The notes beneath the pieces are model-generated. The model ran no database searches. It was given only the letters and a program-made list of their open reading frames with translations, and was not told the origin of the DNA. From the NCBI RefSeq assembly GCF_050337045.1, contig NZ_JAKJSO010000018.1, forward strand, positions 1 to 64,000: 64,000 nucleotides of DNA, written 5' to 3'. The translations under genes and the position numbers were made by a program. Shown here piece by piece: positions 1 through 6,766 of the stretch; the stretch's first letter is position 1, and the number at the start of each line of letters is the position of its first letter. This DNA comes from Photobacterium kagoshimensis (GTDB taxonomy: Bacteria; Pseudomonadota; Gammaproteobacteria; Enterobacterales; Vibrionaceae).

Positions 1-14
1 GAATTAACCAGATT

Positions 15-131
15 GAATTAACCAGATTGTAATGCAACTACTAGAGCCTTACCCATTAAATATAATCCCAATAAAAAACCGCACTTTCGTGCGGTTTAAT
101 TTTATCATTATAAATAACTCAAATTTACTTA
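15..131. repeat. 117-bp direct repeat, left copy (carries a duplicate of the hutA terminator)
   Basis: This block matches 2852-2968 with two differences by eye in 117 bases. It contains the hairpin 76-97 (nine-base arms around TTTC) that serves as the hutA terminator in the right copy. The right copy ends exactly on the hutA stop codon; here the sequence turns instead into the upstream region of the first Sel1 gene. Bases 1-14 repeat the first 14 bases of the block once more. Confidence 0.9.
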
Positions 132-1410
132 AAAGTTCAACTCATCAACTAAGTGTGATCCCGCCTGCAGCTAAACATTGATAACAAGCTCGCAAAACAA
201 CCTTAAGCTATCATGTAACTCACAGACTAATGTTATATTAATGGCAACAAAGAATATAACACCATCCTTAACTTTAATTATTAATTTCACTTACTTATGA
301 AAACTTTTACAGCCATTATTTTATTCTTGTTGTCTCCCCTATCATTCGCTAATAATTTAGAAAAAGGCATTGAACTATTCAATCAGAGAGAATACAAGCA
401 AGCAATACCTATTTTTGAGTCTCTATCTAACGCTGGCGATATCGAAGCAACATATTGGCTTGGCGCATCACAGTATAGAACCGGTGAAAAGTTTGAAGCT
501 GGTCATACATACTTAAAAGCAGCGGAGAAAGGGAACCCTTGGGCAATGGATAGACTTGTGCCTAGAGATAGCAGTCCATGTAGCTATTTAAGCTGGCCTT
601 GTGACGAAAAATGGAAAAATAAGGCCATAACAGTATGGAAACAACAAGCAGAGAATGGAAGCGGTAAAGCCATGAGTATGTTATTACTAAGAGAGTCACC
701 TTTATGGCAAATAATTCCATTCTATAATCAGTATAGATACAATAAGCTATTTGAAAAAGCAATACCTTTAGGTGGATACACATTGACAAGAACAATAAGC
801 TTGTTAAGTTCTAAAGAAACAAGATATAAACACTTATTAACAGCAGCTAATCATGGATATGCACCAGCTATGACAAGCTTGTTTTATTATAAGAACGTAT
901 TAAGCTTAGATGAGAGGTTAGAATGGTGTTTAAAAGCACTAAACTTAGGTTATTCACGTGCAGCTGGTGCATTATCTATCGCATACAGTAATGGTTCACA
1001 AGGTGTTATTAAAGATAAAGCCAAGGCTATATATTATATGCTCATTAAAGAAAACCTCAACAACAACCATGATGAATTTACGCTTAAATCAAACGTTGAA
1101 TATATAATTAGCGATGAAATAAATGTTCAAACGGATAGTCATAAAGTAGATTACAACATAGATAACATTAAATCGAGAGCTGATAAATTCACAGAAAACA
1201 TAAAGCCAAATATGTTTCTTGACGAATCATCATTCGAGATGCGCATTTAAAACAGCAACAAATAAACAGACTGCATATAATGCAGTCTATTTATTAGCAA
1301 TAAATTCAACCCACTTTAACTTTTTGCCATAATAACCCCAGAAGGGTTAACACGGTATTAAGATTAATTACCTAATGCTATTAATGCATCAGGTGCGATA
1401 ATCTTTGCAG
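127..1410. repeat. Tandem duplication unit A (Sel1 gene with its flanks)
   Basis: The unit aligns with 1434-2701 along its whole length: the upstream region, the coding sequence and about 150 bases downstream. An 18-base length difference lies in the upstream part near 165-200. Both units start at ACTTAAAAG and both end at CTTTGCA. Confidence 0.85.
297..1250 (+). CDS. Secreted Sel1-like repeat protein, copy A
   Basis: This is a 317-residue protein with an N-terminal signal peptide (hydrophobic run at about residues 4-18, then Ala-Asn). It is followed by TPR/Sel1-type helical repeats: an early unit with 'GDIEATYWLGASQYRTGEKFEAG' character and later units with 'GYAPAMTSL', 'GYSRAAGAL' and 'KDKAKAIYYM' signatures. 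Sel1 repeats usually mediate protein-protein contacts in the periplasm or at the cell surface; no enzymatic motif is seen. It is a close paralogue of the next gene, which starts 1289 bases downstream. No good Shine-Dalgarno sequence precedes the ATG, so the start rests on the signal peptide and on conservation between the copies. The coding sequence is AT-rich compared with the downstream housekeeping genes, which fits an acquired or accessory gene. Its biological role is unknown. Confidence 0.8.
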   Translation: MKTFTAIILFLLSPLSFANNLEKGIELFNQREYKQAIPIFESLSNAGDIEATYWLGASQYRTGEKFEAGHTYLKAAEKGNPWAMDRLVPRDSSPCSYLSWPCDEKWKNKAITVWKQQAENGSGKAMSMLLLRESPLWQIIPFYNQYRYNKLFEKAIPLGGYTLTRTISLLSSKETRYKHLLTAANHGYAPAMTSLFYYKNVLSLDERLEWCLKALNLGYSRAAGALSIAYSNGSQGVIKDKAKAIYYMLIKENLNNNHDEFTLKSNVEYIISDEINVQTDSHKVDYNIDNIKSRADKFTENIKPNMFLDESSFEMRI

Positions 1411-1433
1411 GCTTTGTTGCGTAAATCGAAATC
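1411..1433. mobile_element. Remnant resembling an IS5/IS903-type terminal inverted repeat
   Basis: The sequence begins GGCTTTGTTGCGTAAATC, close to the IS903-type end GGCTTTGTTGAATAAATC as I recall it. It sits precisely between the two Sel1 duplication units and is absent after unit B. No transposase and no matching second end were found nearby, so it is at most a solo end left by deletion or recombination. Confidence 0.5.
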
Positions 1434-2701
1434 ACTTAAAAGTTCAACTCATCAACTAAGTGTGATCCCACCCTGCCGCAAAACAACCTCAAGCTATCAT
1501 GTAACTCACAGACTAATGTTATATTAATGGCAACAAAAAATATAACACTATCCTTAACATTAATTATTATTAATTTCGCTTACTTATGAAAACTTTTACA
1601 GCCATTATTTTATTCTTGTTGTCTCCCCTATCATTCGCTAATAATTTAGAAAAAGGCATTGAACTATTCAATCAGAGAGAATATAAGCAAGCAATGCCTA
1701 TTTTTGAGTCTCTATCAAACGCTGGCGATATCGAAGCAACATATTGGCTTGGTGCATCACAGTATAGAACCGGTGAAAAGTTTGAAGCTGGTTATACATA
1801 CCTAGAAGCAGCGAAGAAGGGGAACCCTTGGGCCATGGATATGCTTGTACCTAGAGATGGCAGTCCATGCAGTTATTTAAGATGGCCTTGTGACGAAAAA
1901 TGGAAAAATAAGGCCATAACAACATGGAAGCAACAAGCCGCGAATGGAAGTGGTAAAGCCATGAGTATGTTATTACTAAGAGAGTCACCTTTATGGCAAC
2001 TAATTCCATTCTATAACGACTATAGGTACAATGAGCTATTTGAAAAAGCAATACCTTTAGGTGGTTATACTTTAACTGATACAGTAGGCTTATTAAGCTC
2101 AGAAAGAGAACAGTTTAAACACTTATTAGTAGCAGCAAATAGAGGTTATGCACCTGCTATGGCAACTCTATTTTATTATACTAACATGTTAAATTTAGAA
2201 GATAGATTAGCGTGGTGTTTAAAAGCTATTAACTTAGGTTATTCTCAAGCTGCAGCTGTATTATCCTTTGCATATACAGATGGTACTAAAGGTGTTGCTA
2301 AGGATAAAACCAAAGCTATTTACTATATGTTTATTGAGGAAAACCTCAACAATAATAAAAGTGATGAATTTACGCTTAAATCAAACATTGAATATATAAT
2401 TAGCGATGAAATAAATATTAAAACTGATAGTCATAAAATTGATTACAACATAGATAACATTAAAGCGAGAGCTGATAAATTTACAGAAAACATAAAGCCA
2501 AACATGTTCCTTGATGAATCATCATTCGACATGATATTATAAAAACAGCAACAAAAAACAGGCTGCATATACGGCAGCCTATTTATTATCTATAAATCAA
2601 AACCACTTTAACTTTTTACCATAATAACCCCAGAAGGGTTAACACGATTTTTATCGAAATTAACTTATGCTATTAATGCATCAGGTACGCTAACCTTTGC
2701 A
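1434..2701. repeat. Tandem duplication unit B (Sel1 gene with its flanks)
   Basis: Second copy of the unit described at 127-1410. After position 2701 the similarity to unit A stops and unrelated sequence with a gene tail follows. Confidence 0.85.
1586..2542 (+). CDS. Secreted Sel1-like repeat protein, copy B
   Basis: A 318-residue paralogue of the preceding gene. The first 36 residues are identical, including the signal peptide, and the C-terminal tail ending in 'NMFLDESSF' is nearly identical. Differences concentrate in the middle (about residues 160-270), where the Sel1 repeats lie; this could reflect divergence of a binding surface. One extra residue lies in the region after 'ENLNNN'. The start matches copy A, again without a clear Shine-Dalgarno sequence. 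The protein is probably exported to the periplasm. Both reading frames are intact, so both copies may be expressed. Function is unknown. The shared downstream segments (1251-1410 and 2543-2701) show that the duplication included non-coding DNA. Confidence 0.8.
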   Translation: MKTFTAIILFLLSPLSFANNLEKGIELFNQREYKQAMPIFESLSNAGDIEATYWLGASQYRTGEKFEAGYTYLEAAKKGNPWAMDMLVPRDGSPCSYLRWPCDEKWKNKAITTWKQQAANGSGKAMSMLLLRESPLWQLIPFYNDYRYNELFEKAIPLGGYTLTDTVGLLSSEREQFKHLLVAANRGYAPAMATLFYYTNMLNLEDRLAWCLKAINLGYSQAAAVLSFAYTDGTKGVAKDKTKAIYYMFIEENLNNNKSDEFTLKSNIEYIISDEINIKTDSHKIDYNIDNIKARADKFTENIKPNMFLDESSFDMIL

Positions 2702-2756
2702 TTCACTGGGAATTAAAACGGAGTTATTAAAATCAGGACCAACGAAATCATTATAA

Positions 2757-2858
2757 CAACTATTTATAGATGAGCATGATGTATATGAACAAATGGGCGT
2801 TGACCAATATGAGTATACTGTTGATCGAGCAATAGCTTCGCAGTTATTACAGAATTAA
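2757..2858 (+). pseudogene. 3' tail of a broken gene (about 33 codons)
   Basis: An open frame runs from just after a stop codon at 2754-2756 to TAA at 2856-2858. It encodes a tail with 'DEHDVYEQMGVDQYEY' and ends in 'SQLLQN'. It has no start codon of its own and looks like the 3' end of a gene cut off by the duplication boundary. The last bases (GAATTAACC) belong to the 117-bp repeat, so a parent copy may lie left of the window. The family is not recognised. Confidence 0.4.
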
Positions 2859-2968
2859 CCAGATTGTAATACAACTACTAGAGCCTTACCCATTAAATAT
2901 AACCCCAATAAAAAACCGCACTTTCGTGCGGTTTAATTTTATCATTATAAATAACTCAAATTTACTTA
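2852..2968. repeat. 117-bp direct repeat, right copy
   Basis: Near-identical partner of 15-131. It ends on the last base of the hutA stop codon (2966-2968) and includes the hutA terminator hairpin. The pair brackets both Sel1 genes. Confidence 0.9.
2911..2936 (-). terminator. Rho-independent terminator of hutA
   Basis: Nine-base inverted repeat 2913-2921 / 2926-2934 with a four-base loop. On the minus strand it is followed by a T run. It lies about 30 bases past the hutA stop. Confidence 0.8.
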
Positions 2969-5170
2969 GAAAGCGTAGTCTAAGTTAATACCCCAGTTAC
3001 GGCCTGGTTGGGTGCGACGATCGATGCCTTTTGTATCTGTTCGCCCAGCAACATCTTGGTAGTTCCAATATTTCTTATCTAACGCATTGAATAGACCTGC
3101 ACGTAGCGTCATGTCTTTCATTGGACGGTAGTAAGTAGTTAGGTCAACAACGCTGTATCCTGATGCATCAAGGTTATCTTTTGTATCCCAATCGCTGCCT
3201 TTTTTGCTAGCAACCATGGTTACGCTCATCAAACCACCCCAGTTGTCACTTGGTGTATCGTAACCTAGGCCTACAACGCTGGTTAGTGGTGCTACATCGT
3301 TAAGTGATGATGTAGTTCCAGCAGTAGGATCTTCACCCTCGCCGTCTTGGTAAGCTAAAGAGAATTTAGAGTAAGTACCTACTGGTGCATTAAATGCTTC
3401 ATCTAGCCAGATGTTTGCTTTAAGTTCTGCACCATAAATCTTCGCTTTTGCGATGTTTTTGTTCGTATAAATTTCTACACCGTTAACAACTTCTTTATCC
3501 GCTTGAGTAATGAAGTTTTTGTAATCATTGTAGAAAGCAACAAGCTCTAGGCTACCAGCTGATGCGCTTGCACGCAGACCCATTTCGTAGCTTTGACTCT
3601 CTTCTGGTTTCAGATCTGGATTTGAAACAACTTTATATGTGCCACCGTCTCGAACATAGTAAAGCTCTTGCATCGTAGGCACACGGAAACCTTGGCTAAA
3701 CTGAGCAAACGTACTTACTTGTTGATTCCAGTGGTATACAGCACCTAAGCGAGAAGTTAGCGCATCGTTGTCATTTGCTTTAAAACCAGAGTCAGAATCA
3801 GGCGTAATTTTACTCATGTCGTAACGCGCACCAGCTGTAACGACTAGCGCATCTTCCATGAAGAACATCTGATCTTGCACAAACAGAGCACGTTTCTCAG
3901 TTTTTGCTTCTGGAACCTCAGGTGTTCCCTGCTTAGTTTCGTTTTTATCGTACCAGTAATCATAATAATCAAGCTTAAACTTACTATCACTGTAAGATAG
4001 GCCGTATGTTAGCTCATGGCGGCTGTTATCGAACGCTAGCTCTTTGTCGAACTGACCATCAAACTGAATATTGCTGTCTTCACCTGAACGGAAGCGGTTA
4101 CGCTTACCACGATCCATTTCAACAGGCGGCATTGGAGGCTTGTTCATGATGAACTTTGTACGATCATAGTTATTATGCTCAGCTTTACTTTGTTGGTAGT
4201 TCAGTGACCATTTAAGCTGATCAAAAGCAACATTGTTCGCTTGCCATTCATGTTCAAAACCAATTCGACCACGCTGATCAGTATCTTCAGTACGCACGTC
4301 AGAGTAATGCAACTTCATTGAACCATCAGCTGACATATTCATTGCCGTATCTTCTTTCGACAATGTCTGCCCTTTTGCGGTGCGTGTATAATACTCACCT
4401 GTCAAACCAATACGATGCGCATCATTAAGTTGATAAAATGCTTTGGCGAGCACGTTATGAGATTTCTTACTAAACGGATCGGCTGCACCACGCTCCTCAC
4501 CGTTGATATCTGCGCCACTACCATGAGTTTGTACTTCATTACCATCGCGGTAAGTGTAAATCAGCATTGTTTCTAGGTCGCCAGTACGGTTAGCTGCTTC
4601 AACTGTTGCTTTGTATTCTGTATTTGCGCTTGCGTAACCTGTTTTAAGGCCGATATGGCTGTCGTCGCCATCAGCTAGCAGATCTTCAGGGCTCTTAGTA
4701 CGCATTAAAACAGTACCGCCTAACGCATCACTACCATACAAGCTTGATGATGGACCTTTGTTAACTTCAATTGCAGTTAGCGTATCGACCTCAAACGTAT
4801 TACTGTTCTTACGCATTGCATCTGCACCAGGGTTGTATGATGCCATTTGCTCGACACCATCAACCAATACTTTCACTCGGCTACCAGACATGCCACGAAT
4901 ATTAAAGTCTTCAACACCAAAGCGCCCTTGACCTTGAGCGCTGACACCAGGCTCAAATTTTAGCGCTTGCTGTACATCTGTAGCCATATTTTGTTCAATG
5001 TCTTCAGAGGTTACTTTCGCAACACTCGCAGGTACGTTCTTTACGCTTTGCTCCGAACGAGTGCCCGATACAACAACCTCATCAAATACTGATACTGCTT
5101 CTTCAGCATGAAGGATCGGTGATACAGCTAATAGAATAGAGCTCGCCACGAGCGAAAGTTTGTATTTCAT
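2966..5170 (-). CDS. hutA: TonB-dependent heme/hemoprotein receptor HutA
   Basis: A 734-residue outer-membrane receptor that imports heme with energy from TonB-ExbB-ExbD. It has a signal peptide at residues 1-22, a TonB-box-like 'DEVVVSGTR' segment at about 29-37, a plug domain with 'RFGVEDFNIRGM', and a 22-strand-type barrel ending in a C-terminal Phe ('LDYAF'). The FRAP/NPNL signature of heme receptors appears as FRVP (about residue 493) and NPDL (about 516). No histidine lies between the two boxes, where many heme receptors place a ligand; tyrosines are present instead. A Shine-Dalgarno-like AGGG precedes the ATG and a Fur-box-like site lies upstream at 5237-5255. The remaining heme genes are at 38-46 kb. 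A hemoglobin-type or siderophore receptor is less likely but cannot be excluded. Confidence 0.85.
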   Translation of the reverse strand: MKYKLSLVASSILLAVSPILHAEEAVSVFDEVVVSGTRSEQSVKNVPASVAKVTSEDIEQNMATDVQQALKFEPGVSAQGQGRFGVEDFNIRGMSGSRVKVLVDGVEQMASYNPGADAMRKNSNTFEVDTLTAIEVNKGPSSSLYGSDALGGTVLMRTKSPEDLLADGDDSHIGLKTGYASANTEYKATVEAANRTGDLETMLIYTYRDGNEVQTHGSGADINGEERGAADPFSKKSHNVLAKAFYQLNDAHRIGLTGEYYTRTAKGQTLSKEDTAMNMSADGSMKLHYSDVRTEDTDQRGRIGFEHEWQANNVAFDQLKWSLNYQQSKAEHNNYDRTKFIMNKPPMPPVEMDRGKRNRFRSGEDSNIQFDGQFDKELAFDNSRHELTYGLSYSDSKFKLDYYDYWYDKNETKQGTPEVPEAKTEKRALFVQDQMFFMEDALVVTAGARYDMSKITPDSDSGFKANDNDALTSRLGAVYHWNQQVSTFAQFSQGFRVPTMQELYYVRDGGTYKVVSNPDLKPEESQSYEMGLRASASAGSLELVAFYNDYKNFITQADKEVVNGVEIYTNKNIAKAKIYGAELKANIWLDEAFNAPVGTYSKFSLAYQDGEGEDPTAGTTSSLNDVAPLTSVVGLGYDTPSDNWGGLMSVTMVASKKGSDWDTKDNLDASGYSVVDLTTYYRPMKDMTLRAGLFNALDKKYWNYQDVAGRTDTKGIDRRTQPGRNWGINLDYAF

Positions 5171-5236
5171 ATACCCTGCTTAATTAATAGTATTATCAAT
5201 TTGTGTTTCATTACCGAGAATTATTACAAATACAAA

Positions 5237-5255
5237 CGATAATTACTATCATTAG
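5237..5255. promoter_or_regulatory. Candidate Fur box upstream of hutA
   Basis: The 19-base sequence ACGATAATTACTATCATTA fits the inverted-repeat Fur consensus GATAATGATAATCATTATC well. It lies about 70 bases upstream of the hutA start, in the expected promoter zone of an iron-repressed heme receptor. Confidence 0.65.
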
Positions 5256-5462
5256 CAATATGATCAAGATCTCACTTTCAGTGTTTTCTTCGAATTAACA
5301 ACCAGTTGTGAATGCTATTTTTTACTTTTAGTACAGGTGACAGTACCTGTGGCCAAGAGCAGACGGCTGCCTTCTGTTGATAAATTCATCAAATTATAAT
5401 GACTTCCCCACTACAGACTTGTTATATGCTTGATAAAATATAATAAAGTGGGAATTACCTTG

Positions 5463-5535
5463 CGTTATCTTGAGGGTAACGTTACTATTCGCGCTCGTTT
5501 TTTAACGACATTGAGCAAGGTCGCATTGCTCAGTG
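5463..5535 (+). promoter_or_regulatory. Structured 5' leader of rplY (two hairpins)
   Basis: Two stem-loops can be drawn. One is 5463-5469 / 5475-5481 (seven pairs, loop TTGAG). The other is 5509-5518 / 5526-5535 (ten pairs including one wobble, loop GGTCGCA). They end 23 bases before the ATG. Autoregulation of rplY through its leader by L25 is known in gammaproteobacteria; that this is the same element is inference. Confidence 0.45.
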
Positions 5536-5558
5536 AATTTAACTTAAGAGTATTTATA

Positions 5559-5837
5559 ATGAAATTTGAAGCAGTAGTACGTACTGACCTAGGTAAAGGT
5601 GCGAGCCGCCGTCTACGTCACGCAGGTAAATTCCCAGCTATCGTTTACGGTGGTGAAGCTGCACCTGTATCAATCGAACTTCTACACAGCGATGTGATCA
5701 ACCAAATGGATAAGCCTGAGTTTTACGAAGAGATCACTCTAGTAATCGACGGTCAAGAAGTTAAGGTTAAGCCGCAAGACATCCAACGTCACGCGTTCAA
5801 GCCAAAAGTTGAGCACATGGACTTCAAACGCATCTAA
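5559..5837 (+). CDS. rplY: Ribosomal protein L25, short form
   Basis: A 92-residue protein that binds 5S rRNA in the large subunit central protuberance. It starts 'MKFEAVVRTDLGKGASRRLR' and ends 'VEHMDFKRI', matching the short gammaproteobacterial L25 family, which lacks the CTC-type C-terminal domain. An open frame extends upstream to 5430, but that stretch is the RNA leader; the ATG at 5559 is preceded by AAGAG and gives the family's usual length. The gene is monocistronic: a terminator follows at 5861 and the neighbouring gene is convergent. Codon use is strongly biased, as expected for a highly expressed ribosomal gene. Confidence 0.95.
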   Translation: MKFEAVVRTDLGKGASRRLRHAGKFPAIVYGGEAAPVSIELLHSDVINQMDKPEFYEEITLVIDGQEVKVKPQDIQRHAFKPKVEHMDFKRI

Positions 5838-5860
5838 TTTTGCGTGTTCATTGTTATTTT

Positions 5861-5887
5861 AAAAGCGCCTTTATGGCGCTTTTTTTA
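5861..5887 (+). terminator. Rho-independent terminator of rplY
   Basis: GC-rich arms AGCGCC / GGCGCT around a TTTAT loop, followed by a T run. A-rich sequence on the left may let it act in both directions for the convergent gene. Confidence 0.8.
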
Positions 5888-5904
5888 TGTCTGATAGATC
5901 AAAT

Positions 5905-6162
5905 TTAAAATAATCCTTGTTGCGGGTTCTCATCTTTTTCATCTAACTGTGCCTGCTGTTTCTTCTTCGCTTTTAATACGCGCATATAACGCTGACGGCA
6001 CAAACGTAACGTATTCCTCTGCTCTGTAGCATTCATAGATTGCCAATTAAAACGCTCGTCTCTGTTTCGCATACAGCCCCTACAATACCCCCGTTCATTA
6101 ACTTGGCAGATACCAATGCATGGGCTTGGAATAGTGAAGAACTCTAGTTGTTCCACAGCCAC
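5905..6162 (-). CDS. DUF1289 family small cysteine-rich protein
   Basis: An 85-residue protein with the DUF1289 pattern. 'SPCIGIC' is followed by two further cysteines in 'GYCRGC' and an 'RFNWQSMN' segment, so four cysteines sit in the first 31 residues and could bind a metal or iron-sulfur centre. The C-terminal third is highly charged and lysine/glutamine-rich. Family members (such as YdhL of E. coli) have no firmly established biochemical role. It is convergent with rplY and shares the intergenic terminator region. Confidence 0.75.
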   Translation of the reverse strand: MAVEQLEFFTIPSPCIGICQVNERGYCRGCMRNRDERFNWQSMNATEQRNTLRLCRQRYMRVLKAKKKQQAQLDEKDENPQQGLF

Positions 6163-6363
6163 TTTCCCCTGTAATTGCTACGCTATTTTATTGAATATAG
6201 TAAATAATTAAGCAGTTAGCAGCCTTCAAGTTAGTATTATGTATAATAATATTAAGACTAATTTTGCCTGTTTACTTGATGATGTTCACAATTTGTTATA
6301 GTTTTGGCTGAAGAACTATACAATATAGATGCATAGCTATATGGCTATTTACAGGAGGGAACC

Positions 6364-6675
6364 ATGGATTTTTTTGTACCATCAGCTGAAACCCGCTCTC
6401 AAGCAGAATCAGTATTCACTTCTATCGGCAATCATGTTTCTGCGCCATCTCAGGAAAAGCGCATCCATAAAATTGAATGGAAACATGAAGGTGACACTTG
6501 TCAGTGTGAAGTTGGCAAGCCACTACCGACTATTTTTCGAAATGACGAAACGGTTTTAGCTATTTTCGATTGTGGTGACGTTTTGAAAGTTTGTACCCCT
6601 AACCGAGGTGCAATCAAGTTTGATCCTATTCACGCTAACAAAAGTGATATCGTCTCTATCGCTTTCTTTGACTAA
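6364..6675 (+). CDS. Conserved-type hypothetical protein
   Basis: A 103-residue soluble protein beginning 'MDFFVPSAETRSQAESVF' and ending in 'VSIAFFD'. It has no signal peptide, membrane segment or recognised motif. It carries three cysteines (two in 'CQCE', one in 'FDCGD') plus one in 'VCTP'. Translation is well supported: an unusually strong Shine-Dalgarno sequence (AGGAGGG) lies 5-6 bases before the ATG, and this decides the frame against an overlapping frame that begins at 6329. It stands alone between the DUF1289 gene and polB, both on the other strand. Its function is not recognised. Confidence 0.7.
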   Translation: MDFFVPSAETRSQAESVFTSIGNHVSAPSQEKRIHKIEWKHEGDTCQCEVGKPLPTIFRNDETVLAIFDCGDVLKVCTPNRGAIKFDPIHANKSDIVSIAFFD

Positions 6676-6766
6676 GCCTTAATATCACGTTAAAGCGCAT
6701 GTAGCTCAACAAGTGGTTGAGCTACTCACTTCACAAACATTCTTCATTGCCAACAAATAGCCTTCA

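Noticed and set aside
562..795. Antisense open frames within the Sel1 genes (also 1851-2051)
   Set aside because: They are mirror frames of the Sel1 coding sequence, with no ribosome site and no independent conservation signal.
15..2968. Integron cassette array (VCR/attC repeats)
   Set aside because: The repeats have no attC core or inverse-core sites; they contain an intrinsic terminator and duplicated flanking DNA instead.
5430..5558. N-terminal extension of L25 in the same frame
   Set aside because: The region folds into the leader hairpins, and the ATG at 5559 gives the standard family length and sequence.
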